Of a stretch of DNA of 64,000 nucleotides, positions 17,589-27,699 are shown in pieces (position 1 is the first letter of the stretch; every line of letters starts with the position of its first letter). The stretch is from NCBI RefSeq assembly GCF_017745675.1, contig NZ_JAFLJM010000006.1, positions 186,001 through 250,000 of the forward strand, in the 5' to 3' direction. This DNA comes from Alkalihalobacillus sp. BA299 (GTDB lineage Bacteria; Bacillota; Bacilli; Bacillales; Bacillaceae_F). The notes beneath the pieces were generated by a model, which had not been told where the DNA came from, ran no database searches, and saw only the letters and a list, made by a program, of their open reading frames with translations. Both the position numbers and the translations under genes were made by a program.

Positions 17589-18428
17589 ATGGGGAAATTA
17601 TTTGGATTAATTGGACATCCAGTTGGTCATTCTATGTCACCTAGTATGCACAATGATGCTTTTCGATTATTAAATCAGGAACATCACTATCATGCATTTG
17701 ATGTTAGTGAAAAGGATTTAGAAGCAGCGGTTACGGGAATTCGGGCTCTAGAGATTAGTGGATTTAACGTAACAATCCCTCATAAAGTCGAGGTCATAAA
17801 ATATTTAGACGAGGTTGATGCAGAAGCAAAATTGATTGGTGCTGTCAACACGGTAGTCAACGTGTCAGGTAGATTGATCGGTTATAATACCGATGGAGAA
17901 GGTTATTTACAGTCACTATTAAAAACAACGGGTGACCAGCTGCATAATATGAAAGTACTCGTTATTGGTGCAGGAGGAGCAGCTCGAGCAGTATATACCG
18001 TTCTCTCACGATATAGTGTATCAGAACTGCATATCGCCAACCGAACGAAAGAGAAAGCTAGGCATCTTGCCACTGAATGTAATCAACGTCGAATTGAAGG
18101 TACGGTTTGGTCACTAGAAGAAGCTGAAGAGCAACTTGATCTTTTTGACTTAATCATTAATACGACTTCAGTTGGAATGAGTCCTCGTGTTGCTGAACTT
18201 CCAATTCAATTAGATAAGTTAAAAGCAGATGCAGTAGTAAGTGATTTAATCTATAATCCTTTAAAAACAAAACTATTGCAAGAAGCAGAGGCTAAAGGAG
18301 CAACAATTATTAATGGTGTCGGGATGTTTGTTGAACAAGGCGCATTAGCCTTTGAAAAGTGGACAGGAACTGCGCCTGATCGAAAACATATGGAAAAAGT
18401 TGTACTACAACAATTAGGAGGACTATAA
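17589..18428 (+). CDS. aroE: Shikimate dehydrogenase
   Basis: NADPH-dependent reduction of 3-dehydroshikimate to shikimate in aromatic amino acid synthesis. It has GHSMSPSMHN (shikimate binding), NVTIPHK with the catalytic Lys, and GAGGAARAV (NADP Rossmann loop); about 279 residues. ATG 17589 is preferred over the ATG at 17586 because the AGGAGG box is then 5 nt away rather than 2. It is 11-14 bp downstream of yqeH. Confidence 0.94.
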   Translation: MGKLFGLIGHPVGHSMSPSMHNDAFRLLNQEHHYHAFDVSEKDLEAAVTGIRALEISGFNVTIPHKVEVIKYLDEVDAEAKLIGAVNTVVNVSGRLIGYNTDGEGYLQSLLKTTGDQLHNMKVLVIGAGGAARAVYTVLSRYSVSELHIANRTKEKARHLATECNQRRIEGTVWSLEEAEEQLDLFDLIINTTSVGMSPRVAELPIQLDKLKADAVVSDLIYNPLKTKLLQEAEAKGATIINGVGMFVEQGALAFEKWTGTAPDRKHMEKVVLQQLGGL

Positions 18429-18433
18429 AATAC

Positions 18434-18727
18434 ATGTTAACAGGAAAACAAAAACGTTTCTTACGATCAAAAGCACACCATCTTACCCCGATTTTTCAAG
18501 TTGGTAAAGGTGGCGTAAATGACAATATGATTAAACAAATTAATGATGCACTAGAAGCAAGAGAATTATTAAAAGTTAGTGTTTTGCAAAACTGTGAAGA
18601 GGATAAAGATGAGGTAGCAACAGAATTAAGTAATGGAGCAAAGGCTGAACTCGTTCAAGTGATTGGGAATACCATTGTTTTATATAAAGAATCTAAAGAA
18701 AATAAACAACTTGAACTGCCACACTAA
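18434..18727 (+). CDS. yhbY: Ribosome assembly RNA-binding protein YhbY (YqeI)
   Basis: 97-residue CRM-domain protein starting MLTGKQKRFLRSKAHHLTPIF, with the GKGGVNDNM loop equivalent to the CRM GxxG RNA-binding motif. It associates with pre-50S particles. It starts five bases after aroE, with AGGAGG inside the aroE end. Confidence 0.94.
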   Translation: MLTGKQKRFLRSKAHHLTPIFQVGKGGVNDNMIKQINDALEARELLKVSVLQNCEEDKDEVATELSNGAKAELVQVIGNTIVLYKESKENKQLELPH

Positions 18728-18752
18728 TCGACAGTAAAGGGGAGTAATGATT

Positions 18753-19349
18753 GTGCGAAAAATCGGTATTCTAGGAGGTACATTTGACCCTCCGCATATT
18801 GGGCACTTACTGATTGCTCAAGAGGTGTTAGAGCAATGTAAGTTAGATGAAATATGGTTTATGCCGGCAAATATTCCTCCCCATAAAAAAACGGACGATG
18901 TTTCATCTGTAAATGATCGGATTAAAATGGTGACAAAGGCCATCGAAGGTGCTGAGCGTTTTGTTGTTTCAACGGTTGAGTTAGAGCGCAAGGGACCATC
19001 CTATACGGTAGATACGTTGAAAGACTTGAAGATAAAGTTACCAGATGTTGACTTTTATTTTATTATCGGTGCTGATATGATTGAGCAGCTTCATACTTGG
19101 GAGCGTATTGATGAGTTGTTTGAGTACGTCACGTTTGTTGGACTGCAGCGTCCAGGCTACTCACAACTATCGAGGTATGAAGGGAAAATGAAATTACTAA
19201 CGATACCTCAAGTTGATATTTCTTCGTCATGTATTCGTGAGAGGCTTAAAGAGGGCCGGAGTATTCGCTACTTAGTCCCAGAGGCGGTCCGACTTTTTAT
19301 TGAGGAGAGAGAGTTATATGGAACGAGTGCAAGCGTTAGAAATCGTTAA
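18753..19349 (+). CDS. nadD: Nicotinate-nucleotide adenylyltransferase
   Basis: Makes deamido-NAD from nicotinate mononucleotide and ATP. GGTFDPPHIGHL carries the nucleotidyltransferase HxGH site, and the SSSCIRERL block near residue 160 is the second nucleotide-binding motif. About 198 residues. GTG 18753 (MRKIGILGG) is chosen over ATG 18747 because the AAGGGGAG box is 8 nt from the GTG and only 2 nt from the ATG, and because homologues start with MKKIG. Overlaps yqeK by 32 bases. Confidence 0.94.
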   Translation: MRKIGILGGTFDPPHIGHLLIAQEVLEQCKLDEIWFMPANIPPHKKTDDVSSVNDRIKMVTKAIEGAERFVVSTVELERKGPSYTVDTLKDLKIKLPDVDFYFIIGADMIEQLHTWERIDELFEYVTFVGLQRPGYSQLSRYEGKMKLLTIPQVDISSSCIRERLKEGRSIRYLVPEAVRLFIEERELYGTSASVRNR

Positions 19350-19893
19350 GCCTCATTTAACCGAACATCGATATACTCATACTATCGGGGTGATGGAAAC
19401 GGCAATTCACCTAGCGAAAAAAGAGGGGATCGATGAAAGGCAGTCAGAAATAGCTAGCATCTTTCATGACTATGCAAAATTTAGACCGAAAGAGGAAATG
19501 CGGCAGCTGATTAAGGAAAAAAAGCTAGGCGATGATTTTCTACACTATGGGGATGAATTATTACATGCGCCATGTGGGGCATATTGGGTTGAGCATGAAG
19601 TAGGGATAAAGGATTCTGAAATTTTATCAGCAATCCGCTATCATACGACAGGTAAACCAAATATGAATACTTTAGAGAAGATTGTATTTCTAGCAGATTA
19701 TATCGAACCAGGAAGGCAATTTCCAGGTGTAGAAGAAGTGAGAGAAGCTGCAACTCAAGATCTGGACTATGCTTGCATTTTGTCGCTTCGTAATACAATG
19801 ACGTTTTTAATGAAAAAAAATCAATTGATCTATCCTGATTCATTAGCAGCTTATAATCAATTATTATTCGAATGGAAAAGAAAAGGGAGGTAA
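19318..19893 (+). CDS. yqeK: HD-domain phosphohydrolase YqeK (symmetrical Ap4A hydrolase family)
   Basis: 191-residue HD-domain protein. The metal ligands are seen in HRYTHTIGV, FHDYAKF (the HD pair), DELLHAP and IRYHT. Recent work assigns this family to symmetrical diadenosine tetraphosphate hydrolysis. ATG 19318 follows GAGGAGAGAG; the upstream in-frame start at 19300 would lie on that box. Overlaps nadD by 32 bases. Confidence 0.9.
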   Translation: MERVQALEIVKPHLTEHRYTHTIGVMETAIHLAKKEGIDERQSEIASIFHDYAKFRPKEEMRQLIKEKKLGDDFLHYGDELLHAPCGAYWVEHEVGIKDSEILSAIRYHTTGKPNMNTLEKIVFLADYIEPGRQFPGVEEVREAATQDLDYACILSLRNTMTFLMKKNQLIYPDSLAAYNQLLFEWKRKGR

Positions 19894-19901
19894 TCATCTT
19901 C

Positions 19902-20255
19902 ATGGAAGTGAATGAAGTGTTGAAGCTTGCAGTAAATGCATTAGATGATAAAAAAGCAGAGGATATTGTCGTACTTAATATGAAAGGAGTTTCATTAATT
20001 GCTGATTATTTTATCATTTGTCACGGGAATTCGGATAAACAAGTTCAGGCGATTGCACATGAATTGAAAAAAGTCGCTCAAGAGAACGGCATAGATTTAA
20101 AACGATTAGAAGGGTTTGACCAAGCTCGTTGGGTACTTGTAGATTTAAATGATATTGTTGTCCATGTATTCCATCGTGATGAACGTTCGTATTACAATTT
20201 AGAGAAGCTATGGGGAGATGCACAAGTAATGGAGCTTGAAGGTGAATTACTGTAG
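19902..20255 (+). CDS. rsfS: Ribosome silencing factor RsfS
   Basis: 117-residue Iojap-family protein that binds L14 and blocks subunit joining in starvation. The core reads VVLNMKGVSLIADYFIICHGNS and WVLVDLNDIVVHVFH. ATG 19902 is chosen because GGGAGG lies 12 nt upstream and homologues begin near MEVNEVL; the longer frame from 19872 overlaps yqeK coding sequence. Confidence 0.94.
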   Translation: MEVNEVLKLAVNALDDKKAEDIVVLNMKGVSLIADYFIICHGNSDKQVQAIAHELKKVAQENGIDLKRLEGFDQARWVLVDLNDIVVHVFHRDERSYYNLEKLWGDAQVMELEGELL

Positions 20256-20277
20256 CTGGAAATAGAAAGGGAAAAAG

Positions 20278-21045
20278 ATGAACTACGAGCAGTTTGCTTA
20301 TTTATATGATCAATTAATGAAGGACGCTCCTTATGACGAATGGTTGACCTTTACTGAAAAAATGCTTCAAACGTATTTGCCCGAAGCAAGAGAACTGTTA
20401 GATGTTGGTTGTGGAACAGGAGAGCTTATGCTTCGGTTAGCTAAAGCAGGCTATGATGTAACTGGGGTTGATTTATCAAGCGATATGCTAATGGTTGCAA
20501 GTGAAAAACTGGAAGCCGCTAAATTAAATGCGTCTTTTTATGAGCAAGATATGAGAAGGTTAGAAGGGCTCGGTCCATTTGATGCCATCCTTACGTATTG
20601 TGATAGCTTAAATTATTTAGCGAGCCCAGAAGAGGTTCAAATGGCATTTTCATCCTTTTATCAAGCATTAAAAGGTGAAGGGTTATTACTATTTGATGTT
20701 CATTCTTGTTTTAAAATGGATACCGTTTTTGCAGGCCAGGTATTTGCCGATGATGAGGAAAATGTATCGTATATTTGGAAAGCGTTTGAGGGAGAGCGCC
20801 CTCATAGTGTTGAGCATGACTTAACATTTTTTGTTCGAAATGAAGATAAGTCTTACTCTCGTTATGAGGAATTTCATCAGCAACGTACGTATCCTATTGA
20901 GCAATATAATCAGTGGTTAATTGAGGCTGGGTTTACGATTGTAAATATTAGTGCTGACTTCGGACAAGAGCTATCTGAAGAAAGTGAGCGAATTTTTTTT
21001 ATTGCAAAAAAAAGTAGCAGGAATTCGAGTGAAAAAAAAGAATAA
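20278..21045 (+). CDS. yqeM: Class I SAM-dependent methyltransferase YqeM
   Basis: 255-residue methyltransferase with motif I LLDVGCGTGELM, followed by VTGVDLSSDML. The substrate is unknown. It ends the yqeH operon; its stop codon lies in the left arm of the shared terminator at 21041-21078. Confidence 0.88.
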   Translation: MNYEQFAYLYDQLMKDAPYDEWLTFTEKMLQTYLPEARELLDVGCGTGELMLRLAKAGYDVTGVDLSSDMLMVASEKLEAAKLNASFYEQDMRRLEGLGPFDAILTYCDSLNYLASPEEVQMAFSSFYQALKGEGLLLFDVHSCFKMDTVFAGQVFADDEENVSYIWKAFEGERPHSVEHDLTFFVRNEDKSYSRYEEFHQQRTYPIEQYNQWLIEAGFTIVNISADFGQELSEESERIFFIAKKSSRNSSEKKE

Positions 21046-21078
21046 GACAAGAGGCGGTTGTTAGCCTCTTGTCTTATT
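21041..21078. terminator. Bidirectional terminator between yqeM and comER
   Basis: AATAAGACAAGAGGC and GCCTCTTGTCTTATT form a 15-bp perfect stem with an 8-nt loop. Each arm contains the stop codon of one of the two convergent genes. Confidence 0.85.
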
Positions 21079-21910
21079 CTTTATATGTTTTTGATGAAAA
21101 CTGTTGTTCAATCAGCTCTTTATCTTCTTTGTACTTGGCATGTGTTTGTTGGAAAAGATGGTCAAACATCTGACCAACTTCCTCTTCTAAAACTTTAATT
21201 CCTTCACCAGTTATACCCCCGGGTACACAAACCTTTTGTTGTAACGTAGGTAATGTAAATATCTCTTTTTCTAAAAGCTTTCCCATACCAATAATCATAT
21301 TTGTCGCTAATGTCGTTGCATCTTCTTCTGAGATGTCTGTCTGTCTGACAGCGGCATCGACAAAACGCTGTAGAAGGTAGCTAAAAAAAGCAGGTCCACA
21401 ACTTACGATATCCGAAGCCACTCTCGTAATGTTTTCTTCAATGACAAGAGGCGTAGAAATATTTTTTAAAAGGGAGGTGAGTACTTCTTTGTCTTCTTTC
21501 GAACAGCGGCTACCAAAGCTCAGTAATGAGGGGCCTGCATGGGCTCGATTTAAGATACTCGGAATGGCTCTTGCAACTTTGCAATTGACCATTTTCTCTA
21601 GCTGTTTTACAGAAATTGGGCTTGTGATCGAAACAAGAAGTTGATTTCTGTAACAATCCTGGTGAATATTTTCTAATAGGGCATGAAACTGCAAAGGTTT
21701 AACACAAATGAAGATGAGATCTGACTGTCTTACTACTTCATTAGGAGATTCACATATATGAAGTGAACTGTACTTTTTTTCAAGGGCTTTTGCTTTTTCT
21801 GATGTACGATTATGAATAAACAGCTGGGATGGAGTGACAGCCTTTGCTTCAACTAAGGAATCAATTAAAATGGTCCCCATACTTCCTGTACCAATTATCC
21901 CAATATTCAT
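21074..21910 (-). CDS. comER: Late competence protein ComER (pyrroline-5-carboxylate reductase-like)
   Basis: 278-residue P5CR-fold protein. The N-terminal Rossmann motif is GIIGTGSMGTILIDSL, and the C-terminal dimerisation region contains VPGGITGEGIKVLEE. Its position between yqeM and comEA, on the opposite strand, is that of comER in B. subtilis, where it is not needed for transformation. Whether it reduces pyrroline-5-carboxylate is not known from sequence. Confidence 0.88.
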   Translation of the reverse strand: MNIGIIGTGSMGTILIDSLVEAKAVTPSQLFIHNRTSEKAKALEKKYSSLHICESPNEVVRQSDLIFICVKPLQFHALLENIHQDCYRNQLLVSITSPISVKQLEKMVNCKVARAIPSILNRAHAGPSLLSFGSRCSKEDKEVLTSLLKNISTPLVIEENITRVASDIVSCGPAFFSYLLQRFVDAAVRQTDISEEDATTLATNMIIGMGKLLEKEIFTLPTLQQKVCVPGGITGEGIKVLEEEVGQMFDHLFQQTHAKYKEDKELIEQQFSSKTYKE

Positions 21911-22023
21911 GTTGCATCCCTCCTTTTCCTCACGCTGTGCTCACATAGGGGCCACAGAATGTCCTCTAGACAGTCTTTAACGTAAATATATGAGGGATGC
22001 TATCGTATTATGTTTATTTTTAA

Positions 22024-22293
22024 TTAATCGTTGTTTTTTAAAGCTCTCTCTGCGTATTCAGCTACCATTTCTTTTGTCACCGTTTTCCTTGTAGGGAAGC
22101 CAAATTTCTTCGCTAACCCGTTCATTTCATTTGTAATGCTATTAATTTCACTAATTGAAAAATCTTTTCCTTTATTTAGGTCTGCTAGAGCTCGATCGAT
22201 ACTTGCTTCGCGTAAAATCTCTAGTCTCTTGTATTCCCCTTGTCCATTTATATGGTTTTGAACTTGTTTTGAAATTGCTAAATGTACACTCAT
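22024..22293 (-). CDS. Small conserved protein, possibly DUF2533 (YpbS-like)
   Basis: 89-residue soluble helical protein starting MSVHLAISKQVQNHI and ending KEMVAEYAERALKNND. The pattern VHxAIS ... LExxRE ... INxxTxxMNxLA ... RKxVTxEMV resembles DUF2533 as I recall it, but I cannot confirm this. ATG 22293 is chosen over 22302 because the first ATG is part of the AAAGGATG ribosome site. It is divergent from comEA with only 33 bp between starts. No function is known. Confidence 0.7.
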   Translation of the reverse strand: MSVHLAISKQVQNHINGQGEYKRLEILREASIDRALADLNKGKDFSISEINSITNEMNGLAKKFGFPTRKTVTKEMVAEYAERALKNND

Positions 22294-22326
22294 TTGTAAC
22301 ATCCTTTCTATAATCGAGGTGTAAGT

Positions 22327-22935
22327 ATGAAATTCTCCAAACGTGAGTTATCGCTTATTAGTTTGATTGGAGTATTACTTCTAGTAGTTAGTGTAAGCTT
22401 TATTGTTCACTTTGACAACAACGAGGAAGAAGAGATGGATTGGTATTTTGAAGAAGAAGTAGTGGAGCAAGTCACGAATGAACAGACTGAAAATATTATC
22501 ATTGTTGATATAAAGGGACAAGTTCAATCTCCAGGTGTATATGAGCTTGTGGCAGGTCAAAGGTTGTTTGATTTAATTGAATTGGCAGGTGGACTTACAC
22601 CTGATGCAGATGAACTAAAAATTAATTTAGCAGCGATACTTGACGATGCTATGGTGATATACATTCCTAAAATAGGGGAAGAGGACATTCCAACAATTCA
22701 GTCTGCGGCTTTGAGTGGAAACTCATCAGCTAGTAATGACGGTAAAATAAAAATTAACAAAGCTACTGTGCAAGAATTGCAACAGCTTCCAGGTATAGGT
22801 CCAGCTAAAGCTGAAGCGATCATTTCCTATCGGGAAGATAACGGTCCTTTCCAAACGGTTGAGGATTTACAAAAAGTATCAGGGATCGGTTCAAAGTCGA
22901 TTGAAAAGTTAAAAGAACATATCGAAATAAAATGA
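22327..22935 (+). CDS. comEA: Competence DNA receptor ComEA
   Basis: 202-residue membrane-anchored DNA-binding protein for transformation. It has one N-terminal helix (residues 10-27), an acidic linker, an SLBB domain (IIIVDIKGQVQSPGVYEL, about 58-115) and a C-terminal double helix-hairpin-helix (KINKATVQELQQLPGIGPAKA and VSGIGSKSIEKL). It binds double-stranded DNA outside the membrane and passes a strand to ComEC. Here it is cut off from comEB-comEC by a metY-like gene. Confidence 0.95.
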   Translation: MKFSKRELSLISLIGVLLLVVSVSFIVHFDNNEEEEMDWYFEEEVVEQVTNEQTENIIIVDIKGQVQSPGVYELVAGQRLFDLIELAGGLTPDADELKINLAAILDDAMVIYIPKIGEEDIPTIQSAALSGNSSASNDGKIKINKATVQELQQLPGIGPAKAEAIISYREDNGPFQTVEDLQKVSGIGSKSIEKLKEHIEIK

Positions 22936-22953
22936 CGGAAAAATCAAAATTGA

Positions 22954-24328
<1,375 letters not shown>

Positions 24329-24360
24329 ATAAACAAACAATTATATTAACAACTAAAACG

Positions 24361-24398
24361 AAAACCGCATTGGATTTCAACTTCGAATGCGGTTTTAA
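24361..24398 (+). terminator. Terminator after metY
   Basis: AAAACCGCATT and AATGCGGTTTT form an 11-bp stem, followed by TAATGATTT. Confidence 0.75.
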
Positions 24399-24536
24399 TG
24401 ATTTATAATGGAACGTGTGTCCTCTCATTAATTAGCATTCGTTTTGGGCATGTGCACAAAAATTTATGCGGTCTTGCAAAACAGACCTTAATTTAACTTC
24501 ATTGATTCGTCTCTTTTCTTTTATTTTGATGAATGA

Positions 24537-24566
24537 TTGACGCCTCTTTCCATTGTTCGATAAACT
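24537..24566 (+). promoter_or_regulatory. Candidate sigma-A promoter for comEB-comEC
   Basis: TTGACG (24537-24542), 18 nt, TAAACT (24561-24566). It is a fair match and sits just before comEB, after the metY terminator. No clear pair of ComK AT-boxes was found here. Confidence 0.35.
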
Positions 24567-24600
24567 ATAAAAAAAGATAAGCTACCAGGAGTTGAAAAAG

Positions 24601-25167
24601 TTGAATCGAATTTCATGGGATCAATATTTTATGGCGCAAAGTCATCTTCTTGCGATGCGAAGTACATGTACTAGGTTAATGGTAGGAGCTACAATAGTAA
24701 GAGATAAGCGAATTATTGCGGGGGGCTATAATGGATCGATCTCAGGAGGGGATCATTGCATAGACAAAGGGTGTTATGTCGTTGAAAATCATTGTATTCG
24801 AACGATACATGCTGAGATCAATGCACTATTGCAATGTGCAAAATTTGGGGTTCCTACCCAAGGTGCAGAAATTTATGTTACCCATTTTCCGTGCCTAAAT
24901 TGTACAAAATCGATTATTCAAAGTGGCATTTCAGCTGTCTATTATTCAGCCGATTATAAAAATCATCCATATGCTCTAGAATTATTTGAACAGGCAGGAG
25001 TTAAAGTGAAGCAGGTTGAATTAGAAGCATTAATTCTAGATAAAAATTCAAATGAAAAGCTTCAATTTACAGCTGGATTGATAGATAAATTAGCAGCTAG
25101 TGGAGTATCGGAAGAAGAATTAAAAAAGCTTCGTGATGAGGCGAGTAAATTATTTACTCCACTTTAA
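24601..25167 (+). CDS. comEB: dCMP deaminase ComEB
   Basis: Zinc deoxycytidylate deaminase, 188 residues. HAEINALLQ supplies the catalytic Glu and one Zn ligand, and PCLNCTKS the two Cys ligands. TTG 24601 (MNRISWDQYFMAQ) is chosen over TTG 24592 because the AGGAG box is 10 nt away rather than 1, and the B. subtilis protein starts MERISWNQYF. In B. subtilis it is the middle gene of comE but is not needed for DNA uptake. Confidence 0.93.
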   Translation: MNRISWDQYFMAQSHLLAMRSTCTRLMVGATIVRDKRIIAGGYNGSISGGDHCIDKGCYVVENHCIRTIHAEINALLQCAKFGVPTQGAEIYVTHFPCLNCTKSIIQSGISAVYYSADYKNHPYALELFEQAGVKVKQVELEALILDKNSNEKLQFTAGLIDKLAASGVSEEELKKLRDEASKLFTPL

Positions 25168-25186
25168 TATAAAGGAGTAATTAGTC

Positions 25187-27535
25187 TTGACTGGACGTTG
25201 GTATATCATTGTGTTGGCAGCAATTATCAGTATTGTATTGGCTACAAAAGGATTTCAACTATGGCTGCTATTTCTAATCGCTTATTTCATTTATTTTCTA
25301 TTAAAGAATAGGAACAGGATAAGGATGTATAGTCTTTTTCTTGTCCTTTCCTTATTGCTTTATTTCATAAGTAGTTCAGTGATTGACCAAAATAACGAAA
25401 CAAAGCTTTCCTCTAAGCAAACCTCATTTTTTGGAACAATTAGTTCAATCCCGCATGTGAATGGTGATCGCCTCAGCTTTCAATATAAAACAGCTAACGG
25501 TGAGAAACTGCTAACAAACTACTATATAAAGTCAGAAAAGGAACAACAGCAACTAAAAAATCTTTCGGTGGGTATGCAATGTGTGCTGAAAGGGAGCTTA
25601 CATACACCGTCTCCTCCGACAAACTATTTTGCCTTTGACTATAAACAGTATCTTTATTACCAAAAGATCCATTGGAACTTTAGCCCTGAGTCCATTCGGT
25701 TAGATCGATGTCGACCTTCTAGCTTTTCACTGCATTATATGCTTCAAAAAAGTCGTCAACAAGGTATTCAATCCGTTATTGATGATTATCCTGATGAGGC
25801 AAAGGGAATCGTAGCCGCTTTAATTTTTGGAGATCGAGGATATATAGATGAAGGGGTGTTAGAAGCGTACGAACAGTTAGGTGTTATTCATCTTTTAGCC
25901 GTATCAGGTCTTCATGTCGGTCTCATCTTTTCTGCGCTATTCTTCATCTTCATTCGACTAGGTATTACGCGTGAGCGAACGATATCCATACTTTTACTTC
26001 TATTACCAGTGTACAGCGTCATTGCTGGTGGTGCACCGTCTGTTCTTCGGGCGACATGGATGACTGTCGTTGTTCTCCTCTCTCTACGTTTAAAGAAAAG
26101 GGTACATTCTCTTGATGGAATTAGTTTCGTTTGTCTTCTGTACTTGTTTATATCCCCATACTCATTATTTCAATTAGGCTTTCAATTATCATTCTTAATC
26201 AGTTTTACTTTAATTATTTCTACGGAAATCGTTCGTAAGCAAAGTCACAATTTTTTTCAACTGTTGACGGTCACCTTCATTTCACAATGTGTCTCGCTAC
26301 CAATCATTGTTTTTCACTTTTATGAAATCTCGTGGCTTAGCCTCCCTCTTAATTTAATCTACATCCCGTTTATTTCACTCGTTATTTTACCAGCTGTATT
26401 CTTTACCTATGTTATTCATATTTTAGTTCCATTTATTGGTCATTACTTATTGAACGTTCTCGGTGATATTATTTTTTACTCTCATGAAGCCCTTAAATGG
26501 ATAAATGGTTTTTCATTTAGTTCCATTTTAGTTGGTAAATTTGACGTTTGGCTTGCGTTTTCTCTGTTTATGATTATTTTGATTGGGCTTTATTTTTTAG
26601 AAAAAAAAGCGCCGTTGAAGTACTGGATGGTTCTTATCGGAGGAGTATCAAGCTTACTTTTTATTCACTATATCAATCCATACCTTAATGCTGAAGGAGA
26701 AGTAACGGTATTAGATGTCGGACAAGGTGACAGTATTTTCATCGAGCTTCCATACCGAAAAGCTGTTTATTTAATTGATAGTGGAGGCTTAGTCAGCTTT
26801 GGTAGGGATGAAGCATGGAGAAGACGTTCTAGCAAGTTTGAGGTTGGAAAAGACATTGTCGTTCCTTTTTTAAAAGCGAAAGGAATAAGGACGATTGACA
26901 AGCTTATTTTAACGCATGGCCATTTTGATCATATCGGAGGAGCTGAAGCCTTGCTTGATCAAGTAAATGTGAAAGAACTTCTCTATGCTAAAGGTCCTGT
27001 AGAGGATGAATTTGAGCGGCGTTTACTAAGTGAATTTCACCTACGAGGTACGACTATTCAATTTGTTAAAAAAGGAATGGCTTGGTCAAAAGCTGGCAGT
27101 AAATTTTATGTTTTGTCTCCACAAGGGAATGAAGAAAGTCTAAATAATCGTTCTGTTGTATTATTATCTAAATTGGGTGGGATAAACTGGCTGTTTACTG
27201 GCGATTTAGAAGAAAGTGGAGAGGAACGGCTGATCGAGGATTTTCCGCATCTCGATGTAGATGTTTTAAAAGCTGGCCATCATGGGAGTCGTACGTCATC
27301 TAGCCCTCGATTTATCGATCATATTCAACCGAAGGCAGTATTGATCTCTGTAGGGAGGAATAACCGCTTTCAGCATCCACATCAAGAGGTGATTACTGCT
27401 TTTGAGGAGCGTGATATCCCTATTTTCCGGACCGATACGAATGGAGCTATTCGGATCAAATTTACGAATGAAAGGGTGAGTAATATTGAAACAATGCTTG
27501 AGGTAAAGGATAAGAAAGGGTTACCGACGAGGTAA
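25187..27535 (+). CDS. comEC: DNA internalization channel ComEC
   Basis: 782-residue membrane protein that carries single-stranded DNA into the cell. It has an N-terminal DUF4131/OB region, a multi-helix Competence domain (AVSGLHVGLIFSALFF near residue 240), and a C-terminal metallo-beta-lactamase domain with HGHFDHIGG and KAGHHGSRTSS, the presumed nuclease. The start is TTG 25187 after AAAGGAGT at 8 nt. Full length and apparently intact, so the organism may be transformable. Confidence 0.95.
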   Translation: MTGRWYIIVLAAIISIVLATKGFQLWLLFLIAYFIYFLLKNRNRIRMYSLFLVLSLLLYFISSSVIDQNNETKLSSKQTSFFGTISSIPHVNGDRLSFQYKTANGEKLLTNYYIKSEKEQQQLKNLSVGMQCVLKGSLHTPSPPTNYFAFDYKQYLYYQKIHWNFSPESIRLDRCRPSSFSLHYMLQKSRQQGIQSVIDDYPDEAKGIVAALIFGDRGYIDEGVLEAYEQLGVIHLLAVSGLHVGLIFSALFFIFIRLGITRERTISILLLLLPVYSVIAGGAPSVLRATWMTVVVLLSLRLKKRVHSLDGISFVCLLYLFISPYSLFQLGFQLSFLISFTLIISTEIVRKQSHNFFQLLTVTFISQCVSLPIIVFHFYEISWLSLPLNLIYIPFISLVILPAVFFTYVIHILVPFIGHYLLNVLGDIIFYSHEALKWINGFSFSSILVGKFDVWLAFSLFMIILIGLYFLEKKAPLKYWMVLIGGVSSLLFIHYINPYLNAEGEVTVLDVGQGDSIFIELPYRKAVYLIDSGGLVSFGRDEAWRRRSSKFEVGKDIVVPFLKAKGIRTIDKLILTHGHFDHIGGAEALLDQVNVKELLYAKGPVEDEFERRLLSEFHLRGTTIQFVKKGMAWSKAGSKFYVLSPQGNEESLNNRSVVLLSKLGGINWLFTGDLEESGEERLIEDFPHLDVDVLKAGHHGSRTSSSPRFIDHIQPKAVLISVGRNNRFQHPHQEVITAFEERDIPIFRTDTNGAIRIKFTNERVSNIETMLEVKDKKGLPTR

Positions 27536-27543
27536 CCCTTTCT
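27513..27543 (+). terminator. Terminator overlapping the comEC stop codon
   Basis: AGAAAGGGTTACC and GGTAACCCTTTCT form a 13-bp perfect stem with loop GACGA; the comEC TAA is in the right arm. Confidence 0.8.
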
Positions 27544-27561
27544 CTCATAAGTATAGGTGTC

Positions 27562-27699
27562 TTACATGTTGCCGAAAACGTCAACTAGTGAAGCGATAAT
27601 AAATAAAGTGGCAAAGAAGCCGAAAGAAACGATAAACCCAACGCCTGAATCAATCGCATCGTTGCGTTTACATTGTACTCTTTTTTCGAACTCACTCAT
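27562..27699 (-). CDS. yqzM: Small membrane protein YqzM
   Basis: 45 residues starting MSEFEKRVQCKRNDAIDSG, followed by one membrane helix (GFIVSFGFFATLFIIASL). It closely matches B. subtilis YqzM as I recall it, which also lies between comEC and holA on the opposite strand. GGAGGGGT precedes the ATG. Function unknown. Confidence 0.88.
   Translation of the reverse strand: MSEFEKRVQCKRNDAIDSGVGFIVSFGFFATLFIIASLVDVFGNM

Noticed and set aside
22303..22326. ComK boxes for comEA
   Set aside because: No AAAA-N5-TTTT pair with correct spacing could be seen in this gap or just inside the neighbouring gene.
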